From positions 1-64,000 of the forward strand of contig JAEZTB010000048.1 in assembly GCA_023443745.1 (NCBI GenBank): DNA of 64,000 bases, written 5' to 3'. Shown here one piece after another: positions 31,687-40,925 of the stretch. Made by a program: the position numbers and the translations under genes. Origin of the DNA: Bacillota bacterium. Its GTDB lineage: Bacteria; Bacillota; Clostridia; DSM-8532. Below the pieces are notes generated by a model. It was not told where the DNA came from. It searched no databases and saw only the letters and a program-made list of their open reading frames with translations. Position 1 is the first letter of the stretch. Every line of letters begins with the position of its first letter.

Positions 31687-31727
31687 ATTATTGCTCCGTA
31701 TTTGATAGCACTCTTATATTACAAAAA

Positions 31728-31754
31728 AGAGTCAAGCCTATGGCCTGACCCTCT
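31728..31754 (-). terminator. terminator of the small ferredoxin gene
   Basis: On the minus strand AGAGGGTCAGGCC pairs with GGCTTGACTCT through an ATA loop with minor mismatches, followed by six U. It lies about 20 bases after the ferredoxin stop and just before the methyltransferase start region. Confidence 0.75.
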
Positions 31755-31774
31755 TGTTCTTCTTTAAAACTCTC

Positions 31775-31945
31775 TTACTTAGGCTGTGGTGCTGCAACAG
31801 GACATACATTGGCACAGGAACCACAATCAATGCATGAATCTTCTTCAATTACATATACGCTGTCACCAGCAGATATACAACTTACAGGGCACTCAGCTTC
31901 ACATGCACCACAACTGATGCAATCTTCGTTTATAAAATATGCCAC
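31775..31945 (-). CDS. 2x[4Fe-4S] ferredoxin, 56 residues, GTG start
   Basis: A short gene with a GTG start at 31945, eight bases after GGGAGG. The product has two complete C-x2-C-x2-C-x3-C-P motifs (C-I-S-C-G-A-C near residue 9 and C-I-D-C-G-S-C near residue 38), matching small clostridial-type ferredoxins that carry low-potential electrons, for example to and from the vor-type oxidoreductase at 24929-27572. A terminator follows and an intergenic gap of about 150 bases precedes it, so it is monocistronic. Confidence 0.93.
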   Translation of the reverse strand: MAYFINEDCISCGACEAECPVSCISAGDSVYVIEEDSCIDCGSCANVCPVAAPQPK

Positions 31946-32092
31946 GGTTTACACCTCCCAATACCATATAATTTAAATGAATAAATAGTTCAGAAATATC
32001 CTATACTATAAATTCTTTAATGTCAATGAAATAAGGGAAGTTTGAATGCACATAATTAGGTACATTATTGGGTTGGCCGATTTGACTTTGAT

Positions 32093-32965
32093 TCAGTCCT
32101 CAAGCTGCTTTAGCTCCTCCAGAACCTTATCCTCCTGATCATTGCGCCTGTCTGCATCCTTAACCACACGAACTTCGTTTACCGCGTATTCTTTTATATC
32201 AGTACCCTGCTCACTGTCGAGCTTGACACGAACCTTTTCCTTTAAAAGATTGATCTGAACAACAACGCCCGGCCCGTTCGGCGTCTGTACCACAGCATCA
32301 ACCTTAGGGCTCTTCTTTAGTAGGTATTCATAGGTATCTTGTTCATACTTGAGACAGCACATGAGCCTGCCGCAAGTACCCGATATCTTTGTGGGATTTA
32401 AAGACAAGGATTGTTCCTTGGCCATTTTGATTGAGACAGGATGAAATTCAGCCAGATGTGTACTGCAGCATAGTGGCCGCCCACAGGCACCTATTGCACC
32501 CATCATTTTGGCTTCATCGCGAACACCGATCTGGCGAAGCTCAATGCGTGTACGGAACACAGAAGCCAGGTCCTTCACCAATTCTCTGAAATCCACACGC
32601 CCGTCAGCAGTGAAATAAAACAATACCTTATTATTATCAAAGGTATATTCCACATCAATGAGCTTCATATCCAGCTCATGTTTTTTTATCTTTTCAAGGC
32701 AAATGCTGAAGGCTTCCTTTTCCTTCTCACGGTTCTCGTGAACATGCCTTAAATCCTCATCATCAGCCTTTCTAATGACATTTTTCAAAGGAGCGACCAC
32801 TTGTTCATCGGTTACCTCGTGATTGGGTACGACTATCTCACCGCATTCGACTCCTCTTGCTGTTTCGACAATAACACTCTCACCCTTTTTAAAAACAAAA
32901 TTACAAGGGTCAAAATAATATATCTTACCTGCAGTCCTAAAACGGACGCCTACTACATTTACCAT
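32093..32965 (-). CDS. ricT: RicT/YaaT, PSP1-domain regulator of RNA processing and sporulation
   Basis: 290 residues with the PSP1 C-terminal domain: G-x-C-G-R-P-L-C-C-S-T-H-L and G-T-C-G-R-L-M-C-C-L-K-Y-E, the paired cysteine motifs typical of RicT. In Bacillus RicT acts with RicA and RicF, binds [4Fe-4S] clusters and directs RNase Y-dependent mRNA maturation; mutants are blocked in sporulation and competence. The gene order speA-tmk-yaaR-holB-ricT here mirrors the Bacillus yaaO-tmk-yaaQ-yaaR-holB-yaaT block. ATG with GGGAGGA. Confidence 0.94.
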   Translation of the reverse strand: MVNVVGVRFRTAGKIYYFDPCNFVFKKGESVIVETARGVECGEIVVPNHEVTDEQVVAPLKNVIRKADDEDLRHVHENREKEKEAFSICLEKIKKHELDMKLIDVEYTFDNNKVLFYFTADGRVDFRELVKDLASVFRTRIELRQIGVRDEAKMMGAIGACGRPLCCSTHLAEFHPVSIKMAKEQSLSLNPTKISGTCGRLMCCLKYEQDTYEYLLKKSPKVDAVVQTPNGPGVVVQINLLKEKVRVKLDSEQGTDIKEYAVNEVRVVKDADRRNDQEDKVLEELKQLED

Positions 32966-32995
32966 TAAAATCCTCCCAGGAAACCATTGCCTGCC

Positions 32996-33970
32996 TTAAA
33001 CATCCAGCGTTATTAAATCCACAGCCAGCTGGTAATTCATGTTGCGCTTCAGGTTGCTCCTAATCTCATGTATTCTTGAAATTTTCTCGGTTATTACCAA
33101 GGGATCATAACGTTGCGCATATGCTAATATATTATCCTTTTTATCTGAATTAATCAACCCATCCCCCTCATCCGCCGCTTGGAGTGCTTGTGACGCATGA
33201 CACGATACCAACAGAATATCACGGTACACCGACTCCAGTATATCCATGCACTCCTCGAAGGCTTCTTTTTCCTTCGAAAGGTATTGATTAAACTCAAGGT
33301 GGGCAAATCCTTCCGGACTAAAGACATATTGCATGACTTTCTCACGGTTTTCTTCAAATTCTGTATCGCCAAGCAGCTGAAGCGCTTTACCGGTAATGCC
33401 ATGACTCCAGGTAAGAATATGCTCCTTGCCCTTCGTATCCAGTCCCTTTACCTGGGCAATTCTATTCATATCCTCAAGAGAGACCGGCTTGAGCTTCATT
33501 TGGACAATTCGTGATCTTACAGTAATGAGCAGGGATTCATAATAGGCGGTTGTCAAAAGGATCACCGCATAGGACGGCGGCTCTTCCAATGTCTTGAGCA
33601 GACAATTCTGAGCATCCGGTGTCATGCGCTCAGCCTCTTCAATAAGGTATACCTTGCGGCCGGAAGCCGGACGAATACCTATATCTTCGATAAGTCCTCT
33701 TATCTGCTTAATGAGAATTTTTTTAGTTTCATTTCTTATAACAGTCAATCCCGGATTAGCACCTGCTTCAAAGCTCTTGCAGGCTCTGCATTGGCCACAT
33801 GGAGCCATATCCTCCGGGCTCGTACAAAGCAGCATCTTTGCAAGATAATGAGCCAGTGTTCTCTTGCCTATTCCGACGGGTCCGGTAAGTGCGTAAGCGT
33901 GACTTAACATATTCTGTTTTATTTTATCTCTAAAGCCTTCTATTATAGGCTTCTGACCAATAAAGTGCAT
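32996..33970 (-). CDS. holB: DNA polymerase III delta-prime subunit
   Basis: 324 residues. Clamp-loader AAA+ features: G-P-V-G-I-G-K-R-T-L in the Walker A position, a zinc-binding C-x8-C-x2-C-x2-C module (C-T-S ... C-G-Q-C-R-A-C-K), the A-E-R-M-T-P-D-A-Q-N-C-L-L-K-T-L-E-E-P-P segment, and V-R-S-R sensor 1. It is part of the sliding-clamp loader. ATG with AAGGAG. Position between yaaR and ricT confirms the assignment. Confidence 0.94.
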   Translation of the reverse strand: MHFIGQKPIIEGFRDKIKQNMLSHAYALTGPVGIGKRTLAHYLAKMLLCTSPEDMAPCGQCRACKSFEAGANPGLTVIRNETKKILIKQIRGLIEDIGIRPASGRKVYLIEEAERMTPDAQNCLLKTLEEPPSYAVILLTTAYYESLLITVRSRIVQMKLKPVSLEDMNRIAQVKGLDTKGKEHILTWSHGITGKALQLLGDTEFEENREKVMQYVFSPEGFAHLEFNQYLSKEKEAFEECMDILESVYRDILLVSCHASQALQAADEGDGLINSDKKDNILAYAQRYDPLVITEKISRIHEIRSNLKRNMNYQLAVDLITLDV

Positions 33971-34003
33971 TTAGGGTCTCCTTTTTGGTAACAAGGTTTA
34001 CAA

Positions 34004-34465
34004 CTAAAGTACAAGGTCCAATACAAGCCCTCGAATATCCTCAATACGGCCCATTATTTCAAGATTATTTTTCTCGGAGCTGAGAACCTCACGTGTCAGC
34101 TGTTCCAGCTTTTCATTAATCGTCTTGACTGAAGCAAAGACCCGATGACGTCCGCGCCTGTCCAGAAAGCTCTCCTTTGAAAAACGACTGGAACCTCTTA
34201 CAGCTTCATCTAAAAACTCCATGACCAGCCTTTTGTAGACTTTTAGCTCAGAAATATCCACATGCTCAGAAAGGCGTTTACCCTGCTTTTCTATCTCCTG
34301 AGCTTTCTTCTTAAGCTCTTCATCCTGATTTTGGGAAAAATGCCGATCCAGTTGAGTGCCGAATTGGGTCCCGCTCTTTCCCTGAACCTTGCTGGAATCG
34401 CGTTCTATCCGGTTTCCTATGCTCTGTGGCTTTCTGCCGGAGCTTCCATCAATCTTTAAAGCCAT
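34004..34465 (-). CDS. yaaR: YaaR family protein (DUF327)
   Basis: 153 residues, mostly helical and charged. It has the family pattern: a disordered Gly/Ser N-terminus, F-G-T-Q-L, then L-K-V-Y-K-R-L-V-M-E-F-L-D-E-A-V and a short R-R-G-R-H-R-V-F-A segment. Function is not established. The conserved place between tmk and holB in Firmicutes supports the call. ATG with GGAGG. Confidence 0.88.
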   Translation of the reverse strand: MALKIDGSSGRKPQSIGNRIERDSSKVQGKSGTQFGTQLDRHFSQNQDEELKKKAQEIEKQGKRLSEHVDISELKVYKRLVMEFLDEAVRGSSRFSKESFLDRRGRHRVFASVKTINEKLEQLTREVLSSEKNNLEIMGRIEDIRGLVLDLVL

Positions 34466-34480
34466 AGTACCTCCTACCTA

Positions 34481-35158
34481 TTATCTAATAGCGTTTTTTG
34501 CAATAGAATAGATATCCTCATGGATGTCATCTATGGTTCTTATTTTATCATTCTTAACACATAAAACACGATTCCACTTATAGGCTTCGGCAATTCTGCA
34601 GGCATTTTGATAGGAATCCAGCAAATGCTCCTCACTCTTCTCATGGATATCCTTTTCATTTTTACCAGTAATTTTGTTTTTTCTCTCCTTCATAAGCTTA
34701 CTCCCATATTCAGGAGGCATATCAAGAAAAATAACGCTATCCGGAACCGGTATTCCCAGCTTAACAAATTCAAGATCCCATAGCCAATCTAAAAATGCCG
34801 ATTTTTCCTCATTATTCTTTATTTTTGATGCCTGATGGATCATGTTAGACATGGTATATCGATCTGAAACAACTATACCGCCATTATGATAAAAATCATA
34901 CCATAAGGTCTTGTATGATGCATATCGATCCACCGCATAAAAGGTTGAAGCAGCGTAAGCATCCACATCTTCAGGGTTATTTCCGAATTCGCCATTCAAA
35001 TACATTTTTACTAAGGCAGAAGATTGACTGCTGTAGTTTGGAAATTCTATTTTTTTTACCGGAAGGTTTTCTTTTAGTAATCTTTCATAGAGTTTTACGG
35101 CATGGGTAGCCTTTCCGCTTGAATCCACACCTTCTATAATGATGAGCTTGCCTTTCAA
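34481..35158 (-). CDS. tmk: thymidylate kinase
   Basis: 225 residues. P-loop E-G-V-D-S-S-G-K-A-T (the usual Ser/Thr after Lys is Ala-Thr here), the D-R-Y motif in V-V-S-D-R-Y-T-M-S-N, a V-I-F-L-D segment and a lid region K-N-K-I-T-G-K-N-E. It phosphorylates dTMP to dTDP. This is the longer clostridial type rather than the ~205-residue Bacillus enzyme. Start TTG at 35158, five bases after GGGGGAG. It is followed by yaaR and holB. Confidence 0.9.
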   Translation of the reverse strand: MKGKLIIIEGVDSSGKATHAVKLYERLLKENLPVKKIEFPNYSSQSSALVKMYLNGEFGNNPEDVDAYAASTFYAVDRYASYKTLWYDFYHNGGIVVSDRYTMSNMIHQASKIKNNEEKSAFLDWLWDLEFVKLGIPVPDSVIFLDMPPEYGSKLMKERKNKITGKNEKDIHEKSEEHLLDSYQNACRIAEAYKWNRVLCVKNDKIRTIDDIHEDIYSIAKNAIR

Positions 35159-35188
35159 TTGCTCTCCCCCTTAAGCTGATCCTTTTAT

Positions 35189-36598
35189 TTATATGACCTG
35201 TATTTTCCCTTGGCTTACGCCGTGGACAGGACAATTCTCTTCCAAAAGAGCTTCAATGATGCCCAGGTATTCTGGAGAAATACGTTCTCCGGGATTCAGC
35301 AAGGGTATTCCCGGTGGATAAGGGATTACCGATACCGCACTGATTGCTCCCAATGCTTCTTTTATCGGCATTTCATGTCCATTATGAAAGAGCGCTTCCC
35401 TGAGAGTTAAAATTTTTTCAGGAAGCACGTTGGGCCATGAAATCCGCTTTCTTTCGATTGGTGCATCATCTCTGAATTCTTCTGAAAGAGCCTTAAGCGC
35501 ACCAAATAATCGATTAAAGTCCTCCGGGCTGTGAAAGGGCGTCGCTATAAGCACCACATGCTCTAAATCGGCCATTTCGGCAAAAATGCCATAACGCACT
35601 CTGAGCAATTCTTCAGCCTTAAAGCCACTCAGTCGGGTATTTTTAAAGCTTAGAACTATCCTCGAAAAATCTGTAGCATAGCCATCATAACAACAAGCTA
35701 CCCTTTTTATATTAGGAAGCTGTTCAAGTTTTTCGTTAAATTTCGTTATATGCTGCCATAAGTCCTCATAAAGGATCTCTCCTTTATCTTCCATCATCTG
35801 GCGCGCGGTGTCAATGGAAGCCATAAAAAGGTAGGACGGACTAGTAGTTTGAACCATTGAGGCTACTTTTTCTACAACCCTACGCGCAACTGTGCTTTTC
35901 TCATTTCCATGAAGAATGGCTGTTTGAGTAAGAGCCGGCAATGTCTTATGAAGGCTTTGAACACAGAGATCTGCTCCCAATGCCAAAGCAGTCTCAGGAA
36001 ACGCTTTATGAAATCTGAAATGCGCACCATGGGCCTCATCAACCAAAAGAGGCATACGGTACTGCCGAGCTAACTCAACAATACCCTCCAAGGGTTGCGC
36101 AACCCCATAGTAATTAGGCCTTGTCAACAAAATACCTTGAGCATCAGGATGGGCTGATAAGGCTTCTCTAAGCGCCCGTTCCGTTATCCCTAACGGTATC
36201 TGATTTTCATCATCTTTCTCAGGCAAAACATAGATGGGCTCCGCATTGATCAAGGCCAACGCACTCAAAACCGATCGATGACAATCTCTCCCGATTATCA
36301 GTTTCCCACCGGGCTTTACAGACGCCTGAACCATGGTGTGAATACCTGATGTTGACCCATTGACCAAAAAAAATGAATAGCCTGCGCCGAATAAATGGGC
36401 TGCAAGCTCTTGGGCTTCTCGGATTACCCCCTGGGGGTGGTGCAGACAATCCGAACCGGGTATTTCGGTAATATCCAGGCATCCAGCGATTTTTAACTCT
36501 TCAGAAAGTCCCCGTCCCAAAAGGTGCCCAGGCATATGAAATGGAAGCGGGTTACTGCTTGGGTAAGCCTTAAGCATTTCATAGATTGGCATTTTCAA
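35189..36598 (-). CDS. speA: Orn/Lys/Arg decarboxylase, PLP-dependent (SpeA/YaaO-like)
   Basis: 469 residues, fold type I PLP enzyme. The N-terminal P-F-H-M-P-G-H, the F-L-V-N-G-S-T-S-G-I-H substrate region, D-E-A-H-G-A-H-F, and S-L-H-K-T-L-P-A-L-T with the PLP lysine are all conserved. The length matches the short Gram-positive branch that includes Bacillus arginine decarboxylase SpeA and YaaO. The likely product is agmatine for polyamine synthesis, though lysine or ornithine cannot be excluded. Start TTG 36598 after AGGTGG. Confidence 0.9.
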   Translation of the reverse strand: MKMPIYEMLKAYPSSNPLPFHMPGHLLGRGLSEELKIAGCLDITEIPGSDCLHHPQGVIREAQELAAHLFGAGYSFFLVNGSTSGIHTMVQASVKPGGKLIIGRDCHRSVLSALALINAEPIYVLPEKDDENQIPLGITERALREALSAHPDAQGILLTRPNYYGVAQPLEGIVELARQYRMPLLVDEAHGAHFRFHKAFPETALALGADLCVQSLHKTLPALTQTAILHGNEKSTVARRVVEKVASMVQTTSPSYLFMASIDTARQMMEDKGEILYEDLWQHITKFNEKLEQLPNIKRVACCYDGYATDFSRIVLSFKNTRLSGFKAEELLRVRYGIFAEMADLEHVVLIATPFHSPEDFNRLFGALKALSEEFRDDAPIERKRISWPNVLPEKILTLREALFHNGHEMPIKEALGAISAVSVIPYPPGIPLLNPGERISPEYLGIIEALLEENCPVHGVSQGKIQVI

Positions 36599-36637
36599 AG
36601 TATAACCACCTAATATGACATAAATTGTTATGCTGTC

Positions 36638-37252
36638 TTAGTTAATACTTCCTATTTTACTGAAAGGCAAAATACGGAAGATGGCTTTCCCCTCAACCCA
36701 GGAGCGATCAATAACCCCAAAGCTCCTGCTGTCCATGCTCTCACCCCGGTTATCACCCAGGACAAAGAGCTTACCCTCAGGTACAGTAAATGAATTGACA
36801 CTGCCATTTAAAACTATATTCTCATAGGGATCAATTCTGGCGTAATCTTCCTCTTGTTTCTGACCGTTAACATATAGGACATTATCCCGAATTTCAATCT
36901 CATCGCCAGGAACCCCAATAACTCGCTTTATAAGGCGGTTTCTTCTGAATTCTTTCTTGAGTTTTTTTGATATATCACTTACATAAATAGAAGCCCTGCC
37001 AATAACGCCGTTAACGGGTTCATCTCTGAGAAAAATGATGATATCTCCGCGCTGAGGCTCTCCCCAACTATAGGCCAGCTTGTTCATAATGAGTTTATCA
37101 CCCTCCACAAGCGTTTCCATCATAGAACTCATATTGACCTCGGTAAGAGCAAAAAGCTCGCTCTGAATAACAGAGGCGATTACAAAAGCAGTAATAATTA
37201 ATGTGACCCATTCCATAATTTCTCTAATCGGACTCTTCTTTTTTTGTTCCAA
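36638..37252 (-). CDS. lepB: signal peptidase I
   Basis: About 204 residues. I choose TTG at 37252, nine bases after GGAAGGGG; the longer frame overlaps the upstream gene without a site. One N-terminal membrane helix (about 13-33) is followed by the serine box, here S-S-M-M-E-T-L in place of the common S-M-x-P-T-L, the K-R-V-I-G-V-P-G-D lysine box, and G-D-N-R-x-x-S-x-D-S-R. It cleaves signal peptides of exported proteins such as the RHS and SLH proteins here. Confidence 0.9.
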   Translation of the reverse strand: MEQKKKSPIREIMEWVTLIITAFVIASVIQSELFALTEVNMSSMMETLVEGDKLIMNKLAYSWGEPQRGDIIIFLRDEPVNGVIGRASIYVSDISKKLKKEFRRNRLIKRVIGVPGDEIEIRDNVLYVNGQKQEEDYARIDPYENIVLNGSVNSFTVPEGKLFVLGDNRGESMDSRSFGVIDRSWVEGKAIFRILPFSKIGSIN

Positions 37253-37280
37253 AAATAAAAACCCCTTCCATAAGAAATCC

Positions 37281-37973
37281 TTATATGGAAATCTTAAGTA
37301 CCCCTTCAATTTCTTTAACTTTAGCTGTTAACAAGGCAAAGTCAAAAGACTTTTTACCTGTCAACTGACATAGTATTTTCTGTGTATGATCATTGGTATC
37401 TTCGGCAAAATCCATACTTTTAATAACGAGACCCAAATCCTTGAAAATATCACTTAGCGGCAGTATAATCTCACTTTCAGCCTGAGCTTCAATCTCTAGC
37501 ATTTTAGTTTTTTCCTTTGATGTCAGTCTGTCCTCGATAAGCTTAAGATAAGTGAGTACTGCCCAAATCAACAATGTTGCTATAGCCGCCCCAACGTAAA
37601 AGCCCACGCCACAAGCCAAGCCTACACAGGCCACCACCCATATGCTTGCTGCAGTGGTGATACCCTTTACAGATGAACCATGGCGGATAATAGCTCCCGC
37701 ACCTAAGAAACCAATACCGCTTACAACCTGTGCGCCTAACCGGGTCGGATCCACATTAACCATACCCTCATAGCCCATAAAGGCAAATTGCGAAATCAGC
37801 ATGACCAGACACGAACCCAGGCTCACTAATATGTGGGTCCTGAAACCGGCAGGTTTATTGCGTGAGTACTCCCGTTCAATACCAATAATCCCACCCAAAA
37901 TACAGGCTACTAAAAGTCTGACTACCACAGTTAGAAGAAATTGACCATCAAATTGGAATACATACCAATCCAT
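37281..37973 (-). CDS. MgtC/SapB family membrane protein
   Basis: 230 residues with about five membrane helices: G-G-I-I-G-I-E-R-E, T-H-I-L-V-S-L-G-S, G-x-G-F-L-G-A-G-A-I-I-R and T-T-A-A-S-I-W are hallmarks of the family. A short cytoplasmic ACT-like tail follows (150-230). Roles proposed for relatives include Mg2+-limitation survival and inhibition of ATP synthase. None is proven for clostridial members. ATG with AGGGG; 28 bases from the lepB start region. Confidence 0.9.
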   Translation of the reverse strand: MDWYVFQFDGQFLLTVVVRLLVACILGGIIGIEREYSRNKPAGFRTHILVSLGSCLVMLISQFAFMGYEGMVNVDPTRLGAQVVSGIGFLGAGAIIRHGSSVKGITTAASIWVVACVGLACGVGFYVGAAIATLLIWAVLTYLKLIEDRLTSKEKTKMLEIEAQAESEIILPLSDIFKDLGLVIKSMDFAEDTNDHTQKILCQLTGKKSFDFALLTAKVKEIEGVLKISI

Positions 37974-37987
37974 TTAAACCCCTACCT

Positions 37988-38572
37988 CTATGATAAAACA
38001 TTTTCTTTTTTTATTAGCATAAGAGTGTCATTTCGTGTTTCAATTGTGTGCTCATGAAGAAGAACACCTTTTTTTATTATATACCGAATAGTGCTGTCAG
38101 AACAGAGCACAACACAACGATCCAAGCTTTCATAAGCCACGGTGCGCATTTCCTCTATTCCTTCAAAGCTTCTGGCCGGCTCAATATAGTCTGCAATATA
38201 AATAATTTTTTCTAGAGCAGTCATGCCTGCTTTGCCAGTAGTGTGCCAATGAATGGCACTTAAAACCTCCTCATCACTGACGCCATACTCAGTTTTGGCC
38301 AGGTGCTCTCCGATAATACCGTGCAAGAGCCGGGGTTGAGCCCATTCAATCTCGTCGGGCCTGTAGCCTATTTTCTCAACGAAGGCTCTTGCCTCATCCC
38401 CTTTATAATTTTTGCCACAATCATGAAGAATACCAGCAAGCCTTGCTTTGTCAACATTACAGCCATAGTGCTGCGCAAGCAGTCCACTCGTCTCCATGAC
38501 ATTGAGCGAATGTTGGAATCTTTTGCTGTCCAATTCTATTTTAAGCTTCTCGATCGTTTTTTCAATCGTCAT
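37988..38572 (-). CDS. yqeK: YqeK-type HD hydrolase (symmetrical diadenosine tetraphosphatase)
   Basis: 194 residues with R-F-Q-H-S-L-N-V, A-G-I-L-H-D-C-G-K, H-G-I-I-G-E and I-H-W-H-T-T-G motifs, and I-I-Y-I-A-D-Y-I-E-P. This set defines YqeK, which hydrolyses Ap4A to two ADP. It follows nadD, the standard Firmicutes arrangement nadD-yqeK (often with rsfS, not seen here). ATG with GAGGGA. Confidence 0.93.
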   Translation of the reverse strand: MTIEKTIEKLKIELDSKRFQHSLNVMETSGLLAQHYGCNVDKARLAGILHDCGKNYKGDEARAFVEKIGYRPDEIEWAQPRLLHGIIGEHLAKTEYGVSDEEVLSAIHWHTTGKAGMTALEKIIYIADYIEPARSFEGIEEMRTVAYESLDRCVVLCSDSTIRYIIKKGVLLHEHTIETRNDTLMLIKKENVLS

Positions 38573-38590
38573 GTTTTCCCTCGACCAAAC

Positions 38591-39190
38591 TTAGCGATAA
38601 AGCCCCTTTTCCACAATATAGGCCTCCACTTTGGGAGGCACCAGATAATGTATGGAAAGGCCTTTTCCAACTCTTTCACGGATTTCGGTAGAAGCGTAAT
38701 CCAAAGCCCTGGCAGAAGATTTCAATATATTTGCACCCAATTCTGCAATGTATTGATTAATGGTTTCTTCCAGTTGACTTTCATCGGTATCGGGCCTTGG
38801 TGCTACTATTATAGTGGCTAATTTCAAAATTGCGTGATAACTTTTCCATGTATGTAGCTGCATCATTGAATCAGCGCCTATTATGAGGGCAAGTTCCTGG
38901 TGGTCACCCAGGTTATTTTTTAAGTATCTGAGGGTATCTATGGTATAAGAAGCACCTTCCCTTCTCATCTCAAGATCACTGACTTCAAAATAGGGATAAT
39001 CACTTATGGCAAGCTTCACCATTTGAAGCCTATCCTCAGCCTCAATAATTTGCGTACTGTCCTTATGCGGTGGCTTTTTTGCCGGCATAAAAATAATTTT
39101 ATTTAGTTTGAATTCTTCTCTGATGCTTTCGCACATAAGAAGATGACCATAATGTATGGGACTGAAGGTTCCCCCCATTAAGCCTATCAC
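38591..39190 (-). CDS. nadD: nicotinate-nucleotide adenylyltransferase
   Basis: About 200 residues. The G-G-T-F-S-P-I-H-Y-G-H-L nucleotidyltransferase motif is near the N-terminus and I-S-S-T-x-I-R appears in a variant form (Y-A-S-T-E-I-R) near the end. The start is uncertain: GTG 39190 has GAGGAG seven bases upstream, while ATG 39205 overlaps the stop of the preceding gene (ATGA). Longer readings up to 39349 are inside that gene. NadD adenylates nicotinate mononucleotide in NAD synthesis. Confidence 0.92.
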   Translation of the reverse strand: MIGLMGGTFSPIHYGHLLMCESIREEFKLNKIIFMPAKKPPHKDSTQIIEAEDRLQMVKLAISDYPYFEVSDLEMRREGASYTIDTLRYLKNNLGDHQELALIIGADSMMQLHTWKSYHAILKLATIIVAPRPDTDESQLEETINQYIAELGANILKSSARALDYASTEIRERVGKGLSIHYLVPPKVEAYIVEKGLYR

Positions 39191-39201
39191 AGCTATACTC
39201 C

Positions 39202-39579
39202 TCATATCCAGCTCTTGGTATATATTCTTGCACCGAATGGCACTAAAGAAAGCTTTGCGAGTTTTATATGCTGATGTCCAAAGGGAATACCGATGATAGT
39301 AATATAAAAAATGATTCCCAAAACAAGATGGGTTATGAAAAGCTCCCAACCCAGAAACAAGATCCAGATCAAATTCCCCACTAGACCACCCAAGCCAAAC
39401 CCACCGATATCGATGTCTCTTCCGAAAGGCCAGAAAACGAAGGATGCAATTTTAAAGCACTGAATACCGAAGGGTATACCGATAAAGGTAATACAGCAGA
39501 GTAATCCTGCTACAAACCAAAGAATTGAAGAAACCAGTCCGCCAAATATTATCCAAATGAGATTACCCAATAAATGCAT
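39202..39579 (-). CDS. YccF domain membrane protein
   Basis: 125 residues with two repeats of a hydrophobic hairpin module: N-L-I-W-I-I-F-G-G, I-G-I-P-F-G-I-Q-C-F-K-I-A near the N-terminus and a matching N-L-I-W-I-L-F and I-G-I-P-F-G-x-Q-x-x-K-L-A in the second half. This is the duplicated YccF pattern. Function unknown. It overlaps or abuts nadD. Confidence 0.87.
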   Translation of the reverse strand: MHLLGNLIWIIFGGLVSSILWFVAGLLCCITFIGIPFGIQCFKIASFVFWPFGRDIDIGGFGLGGLVGNLIWILFLGWELFITHLVLGIIFYITIIGIPFGHQHIKLAKLSLVPFGARIYTKSWI

Positions 39580-39692
39580 GCTTACCCTCCTTAAAACTTG
39601 ATGTGTTGGATTAATTCAAGCTATATACGAATGCCCGTCCATCCAGGGACAGGCATTTCTTTTACGGGTCTTTTTGTGTGATCTATAGATCG

Positions 39693-39905
39693 TTATCTTA
39701 CTTTATAACCTGCATCTTCAATGGTTCCTTTGAGTGTCTCCGTATAGAGTCTCTCATCATCGTATTCCACGACGACACGTTTTGTGCTGAGATCTACGAT
39801 GACCTCATATACACCGTTGAGCTGAGTCAGTGCTGCTTTTATGGTATGTACGCAATGCTCACAAGTCATCCCGTCCACGTTGAAAGCAATATGTTGACTT
39901 GACAA
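39693..39905 (-). CDS. heavy-metal-associated domain protein, CopZ-like
   Basis: About 70 residues, one HMA domain with the G-M-T-C-E-H-C metal site and the usual ferredoxin-like fold length. TTG 39905 has GAGG eight bases upstream; a GTG three codons earlier is too close. It probably binds Cu(I) as a chaperone. No copper ATPase or CsoR repressor is nearby. Confidence 0.85.
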   Translation of the reverse strand: MSSQHIAFNVDGMTCEHCVHTIKAALTQLNGVYEVIVDLSTKRVVVEYDDERLYTETLKGTIEDAGYKVR

Positions 39906-39998
39906 ATCTATCACCTCACAAAGTAGTCAATGAGAATTATATAATATTGCTTTGCCCGTGTCCATTAAAATCTGCTCTATAACTAAAATTCAATTATC

Positions 39999-40925
39999 TT
40001 AGGAAAGTTTTAAGCGATTGATTAAAGAGATGAAATAATCAGGTAAAGGAGCTTCGAAAATCATCTCCTCGCCGCTGCGTGGATGTCTAAGCCGTAGTAA
40101 TCTGGCATGAAGGGCCTGACCCTGGGTGTCCATTATGGTACAGGCTTTTCCATACAGCACATCTCCTGTGACAGGATGACCCAGAGACGCCATATGGACA
40201 CGTATTTGATGTGTTCTACCGGTTTCAAGCCTCAGCTGAAGATGGGTATATCCATTGAAGCGTTCCAGCACTTTATAGTAGGTGATAGCCGGTTTGCCGC
40301 TTTTGGCATTAATGGCCATCTTTTTTCGATTAGTGGGATGTCTTCCGATGGGTGCTACAATTCTTCCGAAATTTTCCTTAATGCCTCCATCCACAATGGC
40401 CTCATAGGTACGTTGTATCATGTGATCCTTCAATTGCTCGGATAGCTTGAGATGCGCCTCGTTGTTTTTGGCCACCACCAGCAGACCCGTAGTATCCTTA
40501 TCAATACGGTGAACAATTCCGGGACGGATTACGCCGTTAATATCCGATAACGAATCTCTGCAATGGTTTAATAGAGCATTGACCAAGGTCCCTTCCCAAT
40601 TGCCGGCTGCCGGGTGGACAACCAAATCCTTTGGTTTGTTGATAACAATGATGTCCTGATCCTCGAAAACAATATCCAGGGGAATATCCTCGGGTTTAAG
40701 CTCCAAGAGCACTGGCTCAGGCCTTTCGACATCGAAACGCATACCGGCTTTTATCTTCAAGCCGCCTTTTACTTTTTCCCCGTTATGTGTAACCGCTCCT
40801 TCTTCAATGAGCTTTTGAACAAAGCTTCGGGAGACATCCCCCATTTGCTCCACCAAATAGGCATCCAGCCGTTTGCCTTCATCCTCATTGACAACAATAA
40901 AGGTTTCAATTTTCTCCCTGTCCAT
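39999..40925 (-). CDS. rluD: 23S rRNA/RluA-family pseudouridine synthase
   Basis: 308 residues: an N-terminal S4 RNA-binding domain (about 12-80), then H-R-I-D-K-D-T-T-G-L-L-V-V-A-K with the catalytic Asp, and E-T-G-R-T-H-Q-I-R-V-H. This corresponds to Bacillus YlyB, next to lspA as in most Firmicutes. ATG with GAGG. It overlaps the 3' end of lspA by 20 bases. Confidence 0.93.
   Translation of the reverse strand: MDREKIETFIVVNEDEGKRLDAYLVEQMGDVSRSFVQKLIEEGAVTHNGEKVKGGLKIKAGMRFDVERPEPVLLELKPEDIPLDIVFEDQDIIVINKPKDLVVHPAAGNWEGTLVNALLNHCRDSLSDINGVIRPGIVHRIDKDTTGLLVVAKNNEAHLKLSEQLKDHMIQRTYEAIVDGGIKENFGRIVAPIGRHPTNRKKMAINAKSGKPAITYYKVLERFNGYTHLQLRLETGRTHQIRVHMASLGHPVTGDVLYGKACTIMDTQGQALHARLLRLRHPRSGEEMIFEAPLPDYFISLINRLKLS

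Noticed and set aside
39636..39665. Hairpin between the copper-chaperone-like gene and YccF as a terminator
   Set aside because: The stem is good but there is no U-run on the minus strand, so I do not call it as a terminator.
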